A stretch of 64,000 nt of DNA from Agrocybe praecox (GCA_964017145.1 OZ024842.1:1736001-1800000), one strand, 5' to 3'; positions 48,107-60,366 are shown, numbered from the stretch's first letter. The notes: generated from the sequence alone by a model not told the origin. Translations and numbers: made by a program.

Positions 48107-50168
48107 CTTATAATTTCGGTAAATCAGGCGTTTGCGGACTTTGCCGCAATAGCCGCCCGTAGTCGCAGTGGGCGATTTCGAGCGTGCGGGTTTACCTTCA
48201 CCGGTAGGTTTCTTTCCTTTTTCTACAAATCTGTATTACTATAGACTATACGCAAGTCCTTCACCTGTATATTTCTCAATTGATTGGTTACTTCTTGGTA
48301 TTTCAAATAAAAGAGGGCAAAACGCCGCAGTGTGCGGGATTCAAAATTTCCTGACGCCCATGGATTTCAGTGAAACACTACTGAGAACGTAGATGACAAC
48401 AACAACTCGGCAATCCGAGGAAGTATCTATGATAGATAATACAAACTGTGTAAACTGTGTAAACTGTACAGCCAGGAGACCCGGTTAAGGTCCTCGAACC
48501 TGCCGTGCTTGAAAGGGTCAAGTACACTCCAGAAAAAATCAGCGGGTCGCGAAGATAAGATCCAGTATTTATGCCGGCGGCAATTGAACTTGATATCCAT
48601 GTGGCAAGTCGAAGTGGCGTGTGTGGCGCAGACTCGCTCGGGATGAAGTAAAGGTAAAGGCGTTTGGGTAAGTAATGTATACCTAGTGCACATGTGCAGA
48701 CGCTTCGGTGTATCTATGTATACGTACGTACACAGCATTGCGATATCGCCCGCGCGTACAGTCCATGGATCTTTGGAGATTACAATCATATCTCCCAAAA
48801 AGTACTAGACTTGTTACTAGACTTACGATATCTAAAATTTCTGATATGTATGATGTACATATGTCAGGGAAGAGGAAGGGGGGTATGATACAAAGATCGT
48901 GCCTATTGCTTGGGTTCCCGCAGTTCCCAAATCAAAATCAATATCCAGAATCATTACCTCTCATTACCTTTCATGAACAAAATATTATAATCATCAACAC
49001 ACATAATATCCGAGCGCTAGCAATTATACAGGTGAATATCATCAAACCTTCGCCCATCTATGATATAAACTTATATATAAACTCACTGAACAAGACTATT
49101 AATAAAATATTAGCCGTCACCGTAAGCCGTACTCTATATATCCATGCCGGAACGATTTTTGCGCACTTGAATTCAATCATCCACTGATAGCTACAACGAG
49201 TACAACGTACATGTATAAATATAAATGATGTGTAGTATAACTGGGTAGTACCTGCTCGTTTTCTGATATAGAAAAAAAGTATAATACCCCAATCTGGATA
49301 TGCGCCGCAGTGTATGCCCGCATGCGTTGGTACGAATCGTTCTTGATCGTAATCCTAGTCATACTTGGTAAAAAAGTAAGTATGTAGTCGGGATGCCGTA
49401 CATCGTACGTACGTATCGTACAACTTATTTTGGTGACTCACGCACCGGTCCAAGAAAGCCTTGCTGCCGGTACGGAAAATTAGTCAGAAACAACAAACCT
49501 CTACATATCGACGGTACCAGCTGCCAACGAACATAACAATAAAACAATAAAGAAGGATTATTGATGTTTCAATGTTTCAAAAGAATGTAATTTCATGATT
49601 GGGCCGTTGAATGAATGTATAGAATCCTAGCTAGGAATCCTACAAAAAGAGTAAAACACTCTAAAGCTCGTTGAAGCAGTTGGGAAGACGACGGGGAGGG
49701 CGATGTGTGATCAAAAAAGGTGAAGTCTGGCCTAAGTATTGGGATACGACCAACCAAAAGCACTCCTTGATAAAATCCAAAACACACACGCTCCCGAGTG
49801 CATACACACTATATGTAGATCGATGACCTGGAAAAATAAATGCGGATCCGGAAGGGTATGTACAATGCATAACAGCGTAACCTTTCATAAGCTGCAGTGT
49901 ATGTAGATAATGAGATAAAAAATATATCATAGATTGCGTTGGATGCAAAAAGATAAAGATGCCAGTGAAGGGTCCGCAAGAGAGTCCTGAGGGAAGTGGG
50001 GAAGTGGGACAGATGGAAAACAGGGGCGGGGGAAAGAAGAGAAGATGAGTGATAGAGCTACCTAGATGTTGTTGTCGTTCTTGTCCATGATAAAGTTGCA
50101 AAAGAATCCGAGTCTCAAGAGAGGTTCAAAAGAGAAAGGCGCAAGAAATGATGAGGCGCGGGGAGAAC
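48107..50168. other. 2 kb region without a supported gene
   Basis: AT-rich DNA between the GRF relic and the unrecognised gene. Open frames are short, and none has a domain or consistent splice pattern. TACGTA-type palindromic words cluster near 48720-48735 and 49400-49422. The part next to 50168 is likely the 3' UTR of the following minus-strand gene. A B-box-like GGTTCGAGG on the minus strand near 48490 lacks the rest of a tRNA. Confidence 0.5.
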
Positions 50169-52131
50169 TCAGCAGAAGAGCTTCCTCCACCACGTGATGA
50201 ATTTAGTCCACCAACTACCCTCCCATGAGTCGCTGCGCGTTTTCGAGCTGAGCCACATATTCCCAGTCCCAAATCTGATCGAGGATGGCCTTCCTTCTAA
50301 ATCTTCATCCTCGCCTTCCTCTACATCCATATGCCGTACTTTTGGGATGGGGAACCGTGGCAAAGGGCGACGCGAAACAAACGCGGGAAAAAGATCGAGG
50401 AGTCGTAAGACTTCAGGATTGGGTAAATCAGGTGAAGTCCAAATACGCAGATACTCCTCATCAACGTCACCGTACATCTCTTCGAGGAGGGGGCTGGGTG
50501 CGATGGTACCGCCCTCCGGTGCCACGCTGGGGCTGGGAGGCGGAGGCTCTTCCCCGTCGGTGCCTGAACGTGCAAGTAAAGACTCGGTATTCGGTGAATG
50601 TGAGGATGACCCAAGGGAGCGAGACTGGGGAGCGTCTAAAAATGGATCGCTAGGTGCTCGCGCGCGCTTCGCTTGAATGGATGAGGCTACGTTTATAGCT
50701 TGAGAAGATGTGATAGGCTGTGACTGCATGCGAGAATGCGTAGTATTCGTTGGCAGGCTCAAGTCTTTCCTGTGACCATAGGCAGAAGTTGTCATGCTTA
50801 CAGAAGGAGTTTCTTCGAAGGCTAATACCTGACAACAGCATGGACGTTTAGACACAAACAGAGCAAGAACACCCCTAGATCATGAGAGTACTCACCCCTT
50901 TAAGGAAGTCAATGGCCTCAAGCATGAAATCTTTCCCACTGTAAAAGAGGAAATACACAAAAATAATAATCGTGGGTCAGACATTTCATAAAATAAACAG
51001 AATGCGAAGGTGTTTTTACTGACGCAGATTCCTTGAACACGGCGTCATCCACCTCCCATTCAATTCTATGGCTTCCTGCACCACCAAGATTCTCTGGGAT
51101 GACCTGCAATCTCAGGACGGCCCACAGGCTGTCAAGAGCAATGGCATCAATAAATGTTAATAGGATCCACGAAATAATAAATAAAAACGTACGCCTCGAA
51201 AAATGGTGTGGTACCCGGCATACCTGCATTACACCAATTGCGCAGGAAACGTTCCGTTCGTTCATATCGTTCTGTTTCCGACAACGACAGACGACAAACA
51301 AGGCACACGACAACATACACATGTATAAAAGAGAACAAAAAGAAAAAAACATGCATCAGAAAAAAAGGTTTGACATGACGGTGATAGAGGTACAGGAGGG
51401 ACGGAGACGGACATATATGTCATTGGAGGAAAAGAGAAACACTGACACGTACCTTTCTGAGCGAGCTTCCCATGAGGGTTGACTCGGGCATGGGGCATCA
51501 AAGAACCTCCGGGCGTTGTAGCACTTAAATGGGCTTGAAATTCAGCATGTCGACGTGCGTTCACAGAACGATGATATGCTGATCGAATCGAAGACTGTAT
51601 TCGCGAAAAAGGAGCACGTTGCGCGGGAGGTAGAGTGGCTAGAGTTTGCGTCATAAGCCGACCTGCATTATCGTCCTGACAATAATACCTAGACACCAAT
51701 GGTAAGTTTTCTCTACTATACGCGAACACACACGCAAGGAACAACATGGATTTAGTGTAGGAAAATCGTATTCACCAGGCGCGACAGTTTTCTGCAAATT
51801 GTTCGAGTTCGTTGGGAGCTACTCCCGAGGGTGTCGCTGATCGGTTCCGCCTGCTCGGAGGAGGCGTTGGTCTCCCACTTGTCGGACCCCTCGATCTTCC
51901 TGCAAAACCAGGCGAAGTTGGGGTACCCACACGGCCAATTGGAGATCTGGGGCTTGTCGGAGGGGAGATAGTGGAGGAAGGTAAGTCGTAAAGCAGAGTC
52001 TGAGAGTCGTGATGACTGCTGCTGTTGAGAACGGAGGAGGAAGGCTTGAAGGAAGAGTAGTTATCGAAATTGAGGGGAGATGGTGCTTGCTTTGGCCTAG
52101 GAGCCTGCAAGCGATAGGAAGGGCCGGACAT
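50169..52131 (-). CDS. Fungal protein of unknown function, disordered N-terminus
   Basis: I do not recognise this family. From MSGPSYRLQAPRPKQAPSPL about 100 residues of Ser/Pro-rich sequence with SPP/SPR/TSP phosphosite-like motifs lead to an ordered core: NELEQFAENCRAW, YYCQDDNAGRLMTQTLATLP, RIQSSIRSAYHRSVNARRHA, ERYERTERFLRNWCNAGMPG, TTPFFEALWAVLRLQVIPEN, GSHRIEWEVDDAVFKESA and GKDFMLEAIDFLKGV. A second disordered stretch follows, then an acidic end segment (LEEMYGDVDEEYLRIWTSPD, LLDLFPAFVSRRPLPRFPIP) and a Trp-rich C-terminus (EGSWWTKFITWWRKLFC). The core spans several exons and stays in frame across their splices, so this is a real gene. No signal peptide or membrane span is clear; the WW/KLFC end could bind membrane or be lipidated. 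Confidence 0.75.
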
Positions 52132-52314
52132 GATTTTTCTCTCTCCCGTTCTGTCGGGGTACTACGAAGACAAAGGACCACCTGGGCTGGATTGAGTATT
52201 GACAGAATAGATATGTTTACAAGAGGAGTCCAACGAAGAGCGGGATAATAGGCCTCATTTAGTTCTGCCGTGTCTCCCGTCACCGTCACCCCCGCCAGCA
52301 GTCACACTTTTTCC

Positions 52315-52334
52315 TTAAATTTAAATTTAAATTT
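52315..52334. repeat. TTAAAT tandem/palindromic AT block
   Basis: Three and a half TTAAAT units forming a near-perfect AT palindrome, about 185 bp upstream of the start of the unrecognised minus-strand gene. It could be a nucleosome-excluding or TATA-supplying element, but this is inference. Confidence 0.6.
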
Positions 52335-52562
52335 TCATGTTATTTCTTTGCTTTAACCTCTATCCGAGGAGCGTTATCTTTCACTCTAAACCGGCGCTTC
52401 TCATCCGAAGAGCTTGCAGCGAGCATCAGGAACGAGCTCTATGGCGCTATCGTACATCACAATAATCCGGAGGAGATCCAACAACCCCGACGGACGAATA
52501 CCATACGCCCAAGGCTTTTTATCTAGGGTCTTCGTAAGCACTCTGCACTCTGCACTACTGTA

Positions 52563-52600
52563 TGCCTGCCTGCCTAGACGTCTGCCTGCCTGTCTGCTCT
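52563..52600 (+). repeat. TGCC/TGTC tetranucleotide-rich tract
   Basis: Imperfect TGCC units (TGCCTGCCTGCCTAGACG, then TGCCTGCCTGTCTGC), directly before a TATC repeat. A similar GTCTGCC-rich block recurs at about 53043-53078, suggesting slippage-prone DNA in this intergenic region. Confidence 0.6.
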
Positions 52601-52606
52601 GTTGCC

Positions 52607-52644
52607 TATCTATCTATCTCTATCTATCTATCTATCTATCTATT
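52607..52644 (+). repeat. TATC microsatellite
   Basis: About nine TATC units with one CTC interruption. It also contains many GATA cores on the opposite strand, but its regular form argues for a plain microsatellite. Confidence 0.8.
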
Positions 52645-55443
52645 ATAGAGAAGCCCCACTGGCTGTGTCCGACGTCCCTGCCGCCGCCGCACGGGCCTCG
52701 GGATGATGATGATGACGATTGCTGCTTGCATACGACTGCACTTTACCCTCTCCCAATCTTATCCGCTTATACCAGCCTTTTACCTCCGTCTCGGCAAATG
52801 GCAATGCTCTCTACCGAAGCGGCTCATTCTGAGGGACAGGATGTCCGGCGTGCCCGGCATGTTTTCTTAGCGCCTAGTACCTACTACTTACGATGCGCTG
52901 CCAGCCTGGGAGGTAAGTAACTCACCCCTTTGCTATCTCGTTATTAAATCCCTTCGGTTGACGTCCACCCCAAGCCATAGCACTTCCAACCCCGCAGAAG
53001 GACTCGGCAGGACAGACAGACAACATATCTCCTGTCTCCCATTCTGTCTTCCTGTCTGCCTGCCCTGCCTGTCTGTCGAGCACATAGTGACGACGAGGAG
53101 CATCTGCATCAAACGCAAATTCCTGACATTCGTATATTTTGATCGGAGTAAGTGGATGTCCGTTATTTACTTCTATTTCAAAGTGTACATAATAATGCTG
53201 TATTAAAAATGTTCTTATCCTTACTTCTGTTTCTGTCCTTCTGTTTTTCTTTTTTCTTATCAATCTGATTCTTACGTCATGTTCACGGCGGCCCATTGCG
53301 GGCACATGATGGGTTTTTGACCTTTCTCTTCTCCTTCTCTCCTCTCTGAGGGATGGATAGGATGTCGATGAATCGTTGGGGATTGGAGTTCTTGAAGTTG
53401 CGAGCATATGTTTTCCGTCTGGTTTGGTTTGGTAAGCCCTTTCTCAGGACGAGTATATTGAATTGATACTGTCCAACGCATGCGGTATCACATTGCATCA
53501 TATCATATCATATCACATACGGGTACTATATGTTTTTCGAAAGGCCGCCGCCGCAGGATGACGCCGATCCGCGACTTATCGTCGACGCCACGGTCGTCCG
53601 TCGAATTGTCACTAGGATCTCAGTTAGATAGTAAAGTATACTAATAGTGAGTGAGTCTATTTCTAATACGTACCTAGGACTCGGGGATACCTTGTCGAGT
53701 GAGGCCGGCGGGGAGAATGGCATTCATTCCAATAGCCTAACGAATGTCGCGATCTTATCCGAGTCGATGATGTGACCGGTGACTGAAGTACTGACCCCTC
53801 ATTGAGTGGTGCCAGCTTCTTTCTTTATTTCGCTCTAATCTATCTATGGTGTGCTATCTATGAAAAAATGTTGTTATTCAACTAGGCTGTTCATTGTTCT
53901 ATTTTATGACATCCACATCAAGGTACAATTCAATTATAAGCTCACCGCGCCACACGTTGGGTGTTGGTTAGTGTGAGCTTGCTCGAATTCCCTTCTTCCT
54001 TCTTCTTCGTCTTCTTTTCAAGTCGGCGCCCGTTCCTCTTCTGAATGATAGATGGATGGATGGATGTTACTGCTTATGTGCATAGAGATAGAGGTTTTAT
54101 GTGACTATGTAAGTATGTGATTCGGCGGAAATAGCTCATGCCCTCAAATCAGGGGGTGGAAGGATGAGATCTTTCAGGGAGTGTATGTGCATAGGAGAGA
54201 CATGACCACTTCAATCTCTCTTCCTTCTTCATCATCATCATGGCAGGATCATTTCCCATGATGCCATGTACGTATACTCGTCGAGGGTCCCCTCACGACG
54301 ACGATAGTTAAGCGAAATAGAAAAAATCCTATATACCATAGGAGGCAAGTCCCCAAAGACGAAATACTCGTTAGGGAGAATCCTGCTATGATGAGGTAGC
54401 TATAGGGAATCCAAGCGGAGAAAAAAAAATCCTACCATCAGAACTTTCATCATACATCAGAGCCGAATGCAGTAGTGCATAGAGTAATATGTATGTATAG
54501 TGGGTTCTTACTCAACTTGTTTATGTTATGATATAGAAATGGCGGCGGCCTCAATAAAGCTGTCCATGGATTGAGCCTATGTTTAATGTACTGATACATG
54601 AGTATCCCCATTTGAAGGCCAGAGTCAAGTTAGTTAACGCGCCTATAGCACATGGTTTATAAGGTCTGTCGGGTTCGGGGCTATTTTTTGCTCTCTTCGA
54701 TAATGGGTGAAGATATTTTTGTCGTTTTAAATCATTGCTTAGTTATACAACGATGAGGATTGCGCAGCAGGAAGACAGCTATAGTGGCAAGTGACTACGT
54801 ATGACCCCTCTCTAATTTGAACTCCTCGGTATGGTTATTAGACTCCGCGCAGAGTCTATGTTTCTGTAAAAAGTAGATCAGGAACGGAAAGCTGTGATGG
54901 AGGTTTTTGTTTGATGAAGGGTGGGGTCCATTGAATTTATTATATGCTATTTGTTGGACTATGCCATAAGATGGGCGATGTAGCCGGCGGGTGGTTTTTT
55001 GGACAAGTTGAGAAATGAGAGAAAATGAGTAAGGAAATTAATTGAGAGGTGGAAATAAAAAAAGAATAAACGATGTAGGCACGCCCGCAATCTGTTGAGC
55101 TGTGATCACAAGGGGATTGTTTCTCGGTTGGGCCCGAAGATGGGGATTTCGAGAAGGGGGACCCAGGAAAGTGGCGAAGCGGAAGTAAATCTGGCGAAAA
55201 CATGAAAGCGGGGATTGCCGGATGAGATCTGTGGATCTGGATATGAGCCGAGACGGCATTGAGTGCAGCACGTGGAAAAAGGAAATTGGCCAATCGGGGA
55301 GAGGAGAAGAGGAATCGGAGCGGGGGGCAGGATTAGGAACCGATAGGTGGGGAATCTGATCTGGATTCGGATATCCGCGGGAATGGGCATTCCAATGATA
55401 AAAGAACCTTCGCCCTTTTTCTTCTCTCTCCAAAAAGGCCGCC

Positions 55444-58412
55444 ATGTCATTGGACTTTGCGACCCAGCATTATACCCAGTCAGACATCGACCAGCCAAAC
55501 TCATATCAGCACCATCCCTTCGACCAGACAGACCAGATGGACAGTGCACAAGACCACTCCTCCTACTCAATCTTCAACGACTCACCCAACACTTTCAACT
55601 CCCAGCGCTACCGCACAAACGCGTCCTCTTCTTCCTCTCTCGGTCATGGCTTTGACAACATATACTCACATCCACCCTTCCCAGACTCTGTTCCCTCTTT
55701 CAACAATTCAAATCCATACGAAATGATGAGCAGCGGAAAGGTTTCTCCACTCACTCCTTCGGACTCGGTCAGCAATCTGCACCATTCAGCTGCATTCTCG
55801 CCCGCCAAGGAATACCCTCCCCATGGGTTTGCAGACCTTCCAGAGCGTAGGCTCTCTTCCAACGGATACCCTTACGAACACAACGATGACTATTCTATCG
55901 GCAACATGAACAACGGTCTCCCTTTTGGTCCTTCCGCGATGCAGCATTTCAATGACCGTCTTGGTCGCTTCCCACCAGACCGTTATAACCACCCTCCTGG
56001 TCCACCGTCTCATGTTTCGAACAACCATGGTCCTGAACTTATGCGGGGTGTAGCTCCGCTTGCTACAAACTCCTTTAGGGAACCCGTCTCCCCCTACGAC
56101 GACATGCATTACTTGAGTCCTCATCCAGATATGCGCATGCAGACCGTAGACGACACCCTGGCGCGTATGAAACTTCACGGTCATCCCATGATGGGCGCGT
56201 CAAACGACCTACAGTCGTTTATTCGGTAATCATTATTCTTTCTCCCTTTCACCTGTCAAACTAAACAAACTCTCGCAATTTAGTCCGTTCCTTGATCAAT
56301 ACGTGCGCACACCTAACCGTCTAGCCTTTGGCGAACGTACCGTTATCGTCATGTCCAGCAAAGTCGCCCAGAAATCTTACGGAACTGAGAAACGGTTAGC
56401 ACTTGACGTTTCCTGATCTCATCAATCACTAATTCCTTTGCAAAAGCTTCCTCTGTCCCCCACCTACAGCAATCATGATCGGTAACTCATGGTGGACAGA
56501 TGTCATCCGTCGTGGTGAAGATCCAAAATTGTGCCCACCAAGAGTCGTCGTTTCAATCTCGGGCGAACCGGCTCCCCAAGAAGGAACCATTGAATGGACC
56601 GGTTCTTCTGGAAAATCTTTCGATGTGAGCGACCCACCTACGGGAACGACTTACATTGGGCGCTGTGTCGGCAAACAGCTCTTTATTTCCGATGTTGACG
56701 AGAAGAAAAAGAAAGTGGAAGCCCTCGTCAAAATCACCGCTCCTGCTTCCGACGATGAGCCAGAACGGGTGATCGGTGTTTTTCCTAGTCGCCCCATTAA
56801 GGTTATCAGCAAACCTAGCAAAAAGAGGCAGAGTGCTAAAAATTTAGAACGTAAGTCTCTCCATTATTCTAGACAAAAGAACCCAACTAAAAGAACCTTC
56901 TAAATTCAGTTTGCATTAATCATGGGTCTACCATATCTTTGTTCCATCGTTTACGTTCCCAAACGGTCTCGACAAAGTATCTTTGCGTTTCTGGATCAGG
57001 TTCTTCTTTCAAAGGGTCAGATGGCGCTCCATTGATGGGTCTTGACCAACGGTCACGGTCCACTACTCCTTCCTTCATTGCCCGGACCGCTAGTTGGGGT
57101 GAGCCTGCACCGCATCTTTTCTGATGCATTTTTTCTGACAAAAACAAACACAGATCCATTCGTGATGTACATTGTGGACGTCAACAAACCTGCAGGTGCC
57201 GGTCTTGACGCACCGCCGCCGCCTCCCCCTCAGCCAGATTATCCATCACCTCCTCCGAACGCCATTCCATTCACCAATAACGGATCACAAATACCGATCT
57301 ACTACAACCAGACAGTCGTCTTGCAGTGCCTGACATCTGGCGTTGTCAGTCCTGTATTGATTATCCGTAAAGTGGACCACCAAACAACCGTTGTAGGTGG
57401 TGGTTTGCAAGAAGGTGCTAAGGGTATAGCCGATCATTACTGCTCGCCCGGAGAAGTCTGCGGCGATCCCGTTTCGCAGCTACACAAGATCGCGTTTGAG
57501 GTCTACGACCCGAGCAAGGGTATGCCCGAGCCTGGTACGCCGGGAGTCACCGGTGCGTTCTTATCGTGCATGGGCGAGAAGGTCAACACGTACAGGCCCA
57601 TTGAAGGCAGGCAGTGGAATGCAACTGCAGGAGGTGCTGCCGGTGCGAGCTCCCCTGTGCTTCCTGCTTCGCCGATTTCTCCGACTGTCGGGTCTTCGAA
57701 TGGTAGCGAGTACTTCTCGATGACCAGCAATGGGGACAGCGCGCCTGGTTCTCCGTCCGCTTCAGAGTTCTCGCCGTCGAATGACGGTGGTCGTGTTATG
57801 ACGACGAAGAAGAAGCGTTCGACGTCGAGTGCGGGTGTTATCAGCAAGCCGCCTGGGAAAGGCAGGAGAAGGCCGAGCTCTGCTGGCTCTGTTTCCTCTT
57901 CTCGTCGGGGATCCGGTAGCGACGCCGGTGCGTCTTCAGGTGCACTCTGGCAAGTCGACATTGGAGAGACGAGTGTGTGGACGATCGTTGGCACGGACCA
58001 AATCCGATACAACTTTTACGTTCCTCCCGTTCTGTTCGACAACCAACACGCACAGCAGACAGGGTCGTTCCCTATACCCTCGAAACCTGTAACGCCCTTC
58101 CCTGGTGTCGTGAAATACCTCCCTCCTGACCGTGCTGCCGAGGCACCGAAATCGAACTGCGCCTCATCGCGGGCAGTATTGTCCAAACCAAACCCACACG
58201 CGTCAAAGATGCTCACTGTATATGGAGAGAACTTTTCAAAGACAGATCCTGTCAATGTGTTCTTCGGATCGGAGCCTTCGCCGTTTGTTGAGGTTAGGTG
58301 CACCGAAGTGTTGGGCTGTCTCCCGCCAGAGTCACAGATCGTCAAGCGCCGTCCTATTATCCTCATTCGCTCGGATGGAGTTGTGTTCCCTTCGAATACT
58401 ATGTATCCTTAA
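55444..58412 (+). CDS. CSL (CBF1/Su(H)/Lag-1) family transcription factor
   Basis: Fungal member of the CSL DNA-binding family, known in animals as the Notch effector; fungi lack Notch. A disordered N-terminus of about 260 residues (exon 55444-56225) precedes RTVIVMSSKVAQKSYGTEKR and FLCPPPTAIMIGNSWW (N-terminal Rel-like domain), then GRCVGKQLFISDVDEKKKK, and after an intron LCINHGSTISLFHRLRSQTV and STKYLCVSG, the DNA-contact and beta-trefoil region. DPFVMYIVDVNK, IPIYYNQTVVLQCLTSGVVS, LIIRKVDHQTTVVGGG and GDPVSQLHKIAFEVYD follow. A Ser-rich insert of about 100 residues precedes LWQVDIGETSVWTIVGTDQI and YNFYVPPVLFD, then the C-terminal Ig-like domain with GENFSKTDPVNVFFGSEPSP. Stop 58410-58412. 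The inserts in the trefoil and Rel domains are typical of fungal CSLs. Confidence 0.94.
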
Positions 58413-59611
58413 CGTCTTCTCCCTCAAATCCTCTTACGCCGCGTCATGTCCTTCGTCTTCTATCTGTACCATATATATATATCCCGTGTCCCTTTCTGTC
58501 TTTCTTTTTCCTTTTTGTTGTTGCTGGATTTGTTTGTTTTTTACCCTCCTCGTTGCTCTCGCTCGTACTCTGTATTACTTAGAAAAAAACGGACACGACT
58601 ACTACCCCTTCTACTTCCCCCTCGATGATACCTCTTTTTTCTGTTTTCAAATTTTCTTTGTCCATTACTACCCCCCCAACCTAGCCGGCCACCCCCTGCA
58701 TACTACTATGCCATCCCTTGTTCAATTTCGTTCTTCTTTGCTTGCTGTTGTCGTTGTTTCCGGCGTGCTGGACATGACATGCTGCATCTACTGATATTAC
58801 TACTGCTCGACGTTGTGGAAGGAAGGAATGAATATCACGCTTTTTCATGACTCGTTTTTTCTTTTTGTTTCTTCTCTTGTTATATCACCCTGTGTCCTAC
58901 TTTTGCCTATGATCATAGACTGTCCGTCCGAATTTGGCTGGTTTTCGTGAGATTAAGAATGTGTATGTGGTAATTGTTATCATTCTTGAGATTCGAGAAG
59001 ACTGCGTGTGTGCGTGATTGGATCTCTGGAGCGGGGCCGGCGTCAAAAGAATGAAAATGAATCGAGTCTATGAGCTTATGACACGTGCGGTACTAATATT
59101 GGTTTAAGCTCTCCAACATTCTCACATGTTGTCGTCCCGGACGATCCTTGTCGAGGCGAAGAAGCCCTGAGGGGGGCCCTGCCAGGCAGTGGAGGGAGTG
59201 TACACTAATTGCCACATTTGGTTGTCATTTGGTGTCGTTATCGCCAAGGTTAAGCCACGTGATTCAGTACCGGCTTTGTGGAATTTGATGGGACTCATGC
59301 TAATGGATCCGCTGCATACAAGCAAACCTTGAAGCGGGTGCTCAATGAGACTTGCACCGTTGGCTCCAATCCAATCCTTGCTCTTCGATTTTCTTCATTC
59401 TTAGGACGACGTGTTGACCCTCCCTGACCCCCACACCCTGCATAGAAGATCCTTAACTTGGGAATACTACTACCACGAAGGACGGATTGGGTGGTTTCAG
59501 TCGACCGGAAAAGCGACTATAGTACCACGATAATACGCACTCCAACTGTCCCCGCGCGTGCGCCACTGCTACATACGTACAGACATACACATCCACCTTT
59601 TTTTCTCCGCA
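58413..59611. other. Intergenic region, mainly CSL 3' UTR
   Basis: About 1.2 kb. The first 500 bp is strongly pyrimidine-rich and carries AT repeats (TATATATATA near 58471). On the minus strand an open frame at 59122-59394 encodes SKDWIGANGASLIEHPLQGL and continues to LAITTPNDNQMWQLVYTPS, which looks protein-like but has no good start or splice context; see findings. CACGTG occurs at about 59083. Confidence 0.5.
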
Positions 59612-60366
59612 ATGAACGTCACTTTCTATACCTCCCAAGTTATGCTGATTGAGCCTTTGTCGATACCTGGGATCCTGTGGACGTATTACTTGGAGTATTT
59701 GTGGTTTTACGAGCCTGATTCATGGGTAGCCACGGTTGCGTACTCTTTTCGGGTGCTTGCGTTCCTTGTCATTCTGCCGTTTGTGATTCTGGGATTACTG
59801 GTACGTAACCTCTCTACACCTTCAATCAATTGCCCGGCATTTCGAATTTATTCGTCGCCTTGTTATAATAGGACATATCTTCCTACGCGATTGCCAGGAC
59901 GTTGGGTGTCGTGGATGACGTGAAAGCGTCCACGAGCGACAAAGCTACCGTGCACATGGATCCGGCGGGATCCTCAGTGAACCGGATACCACCTTCCATA
60001 CAAATCAATGACGCGATAAGCCCCTCTTCAGAGTCACCGTTCAGTGATTCGGATGTGGAATTGAACAATATACACAATATCGCCAACAATGAGAAGGCTC
60101 GTAGTCCGCTTTCGGATTCGTCGTCGTCGTCATTGACGTTGGCTCAGAATCCTTCGGTGTTCTTCTCTGGCGATACCAATCTCAAGCTGTCAGGGGTTGG
60201 GGTGTTCTCTCCTGCAGCATCGCAACCACCTTCGCCTACCATCAGTCGTCACTCCCTTCCGCAAAGCCTCGCGAACTCGGAGAATCTCCGACATAGGACA
60301 TTTAATCCCGCCAACAAGAATGCAGATGAAGAATCCGAATTGACACAAAGAACAATAGAACATTGA
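59612..60366 (+). CDS. Small single-span membrane protein of unknown function
   Basis: Two exons, 59612-59800 and 59872-60366, joined in phase (CTG|GAC), give 227 residues. The N-terminal 75 residues hold aromatic-rich sequence (ILWTYYLEYLWFYEPDSW) and a strong hydrophobic segment (VLAFLVILPFVILGLLDISS), followed by YAIARTLG. The rest is polar, Ser/Pro-rich and probably cytosolic, with many SP sites (SPSSESPFSDSD, ARSPLSDSSSSS, QPPSPTISR) that could be phosphorylated. I recognise no family. It converges with ESA1 (194 bp between stops). Confidence 0.7.

Larger units (their letters stand above)
52132..55443. other. 3.3 kb intergenic region between divergent genes
   Basis: Separates the start of the unrecognised minus-strand gene from the CSL factor start. 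No ORF has recognisable domains. It holds the simple repeats listed separately, a GATG run (about 54050-54065), an ATATC run (about 53491-53513), long pyrimidine runs and a CACGTG at 55269-55274, 170 bp before the CSL ATG. A long upstream control region and/or spliced 5' leader for the CSL gene is the simplest reading; non-coding RNA cannot be excluded. Confidence 0.5.

Noticed and set aside
48480..48515. tRNA B-box-like GGTTCGAGG on the minus strand
   Set aside because: The T-stem does not pair and no A-box or acceptor stem could be found.
52607..52644. Cluster of GATA sites on the minus strand
   Set aside because: The regular TATC unit is better explained as a microsatellite.
57503..58012. 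169-codon open frame on the minus strand
   Set aside because: Lies wholly antisense to conserved CSL coding exons; its composition mirrors the sense codon bias and it shows no domain.
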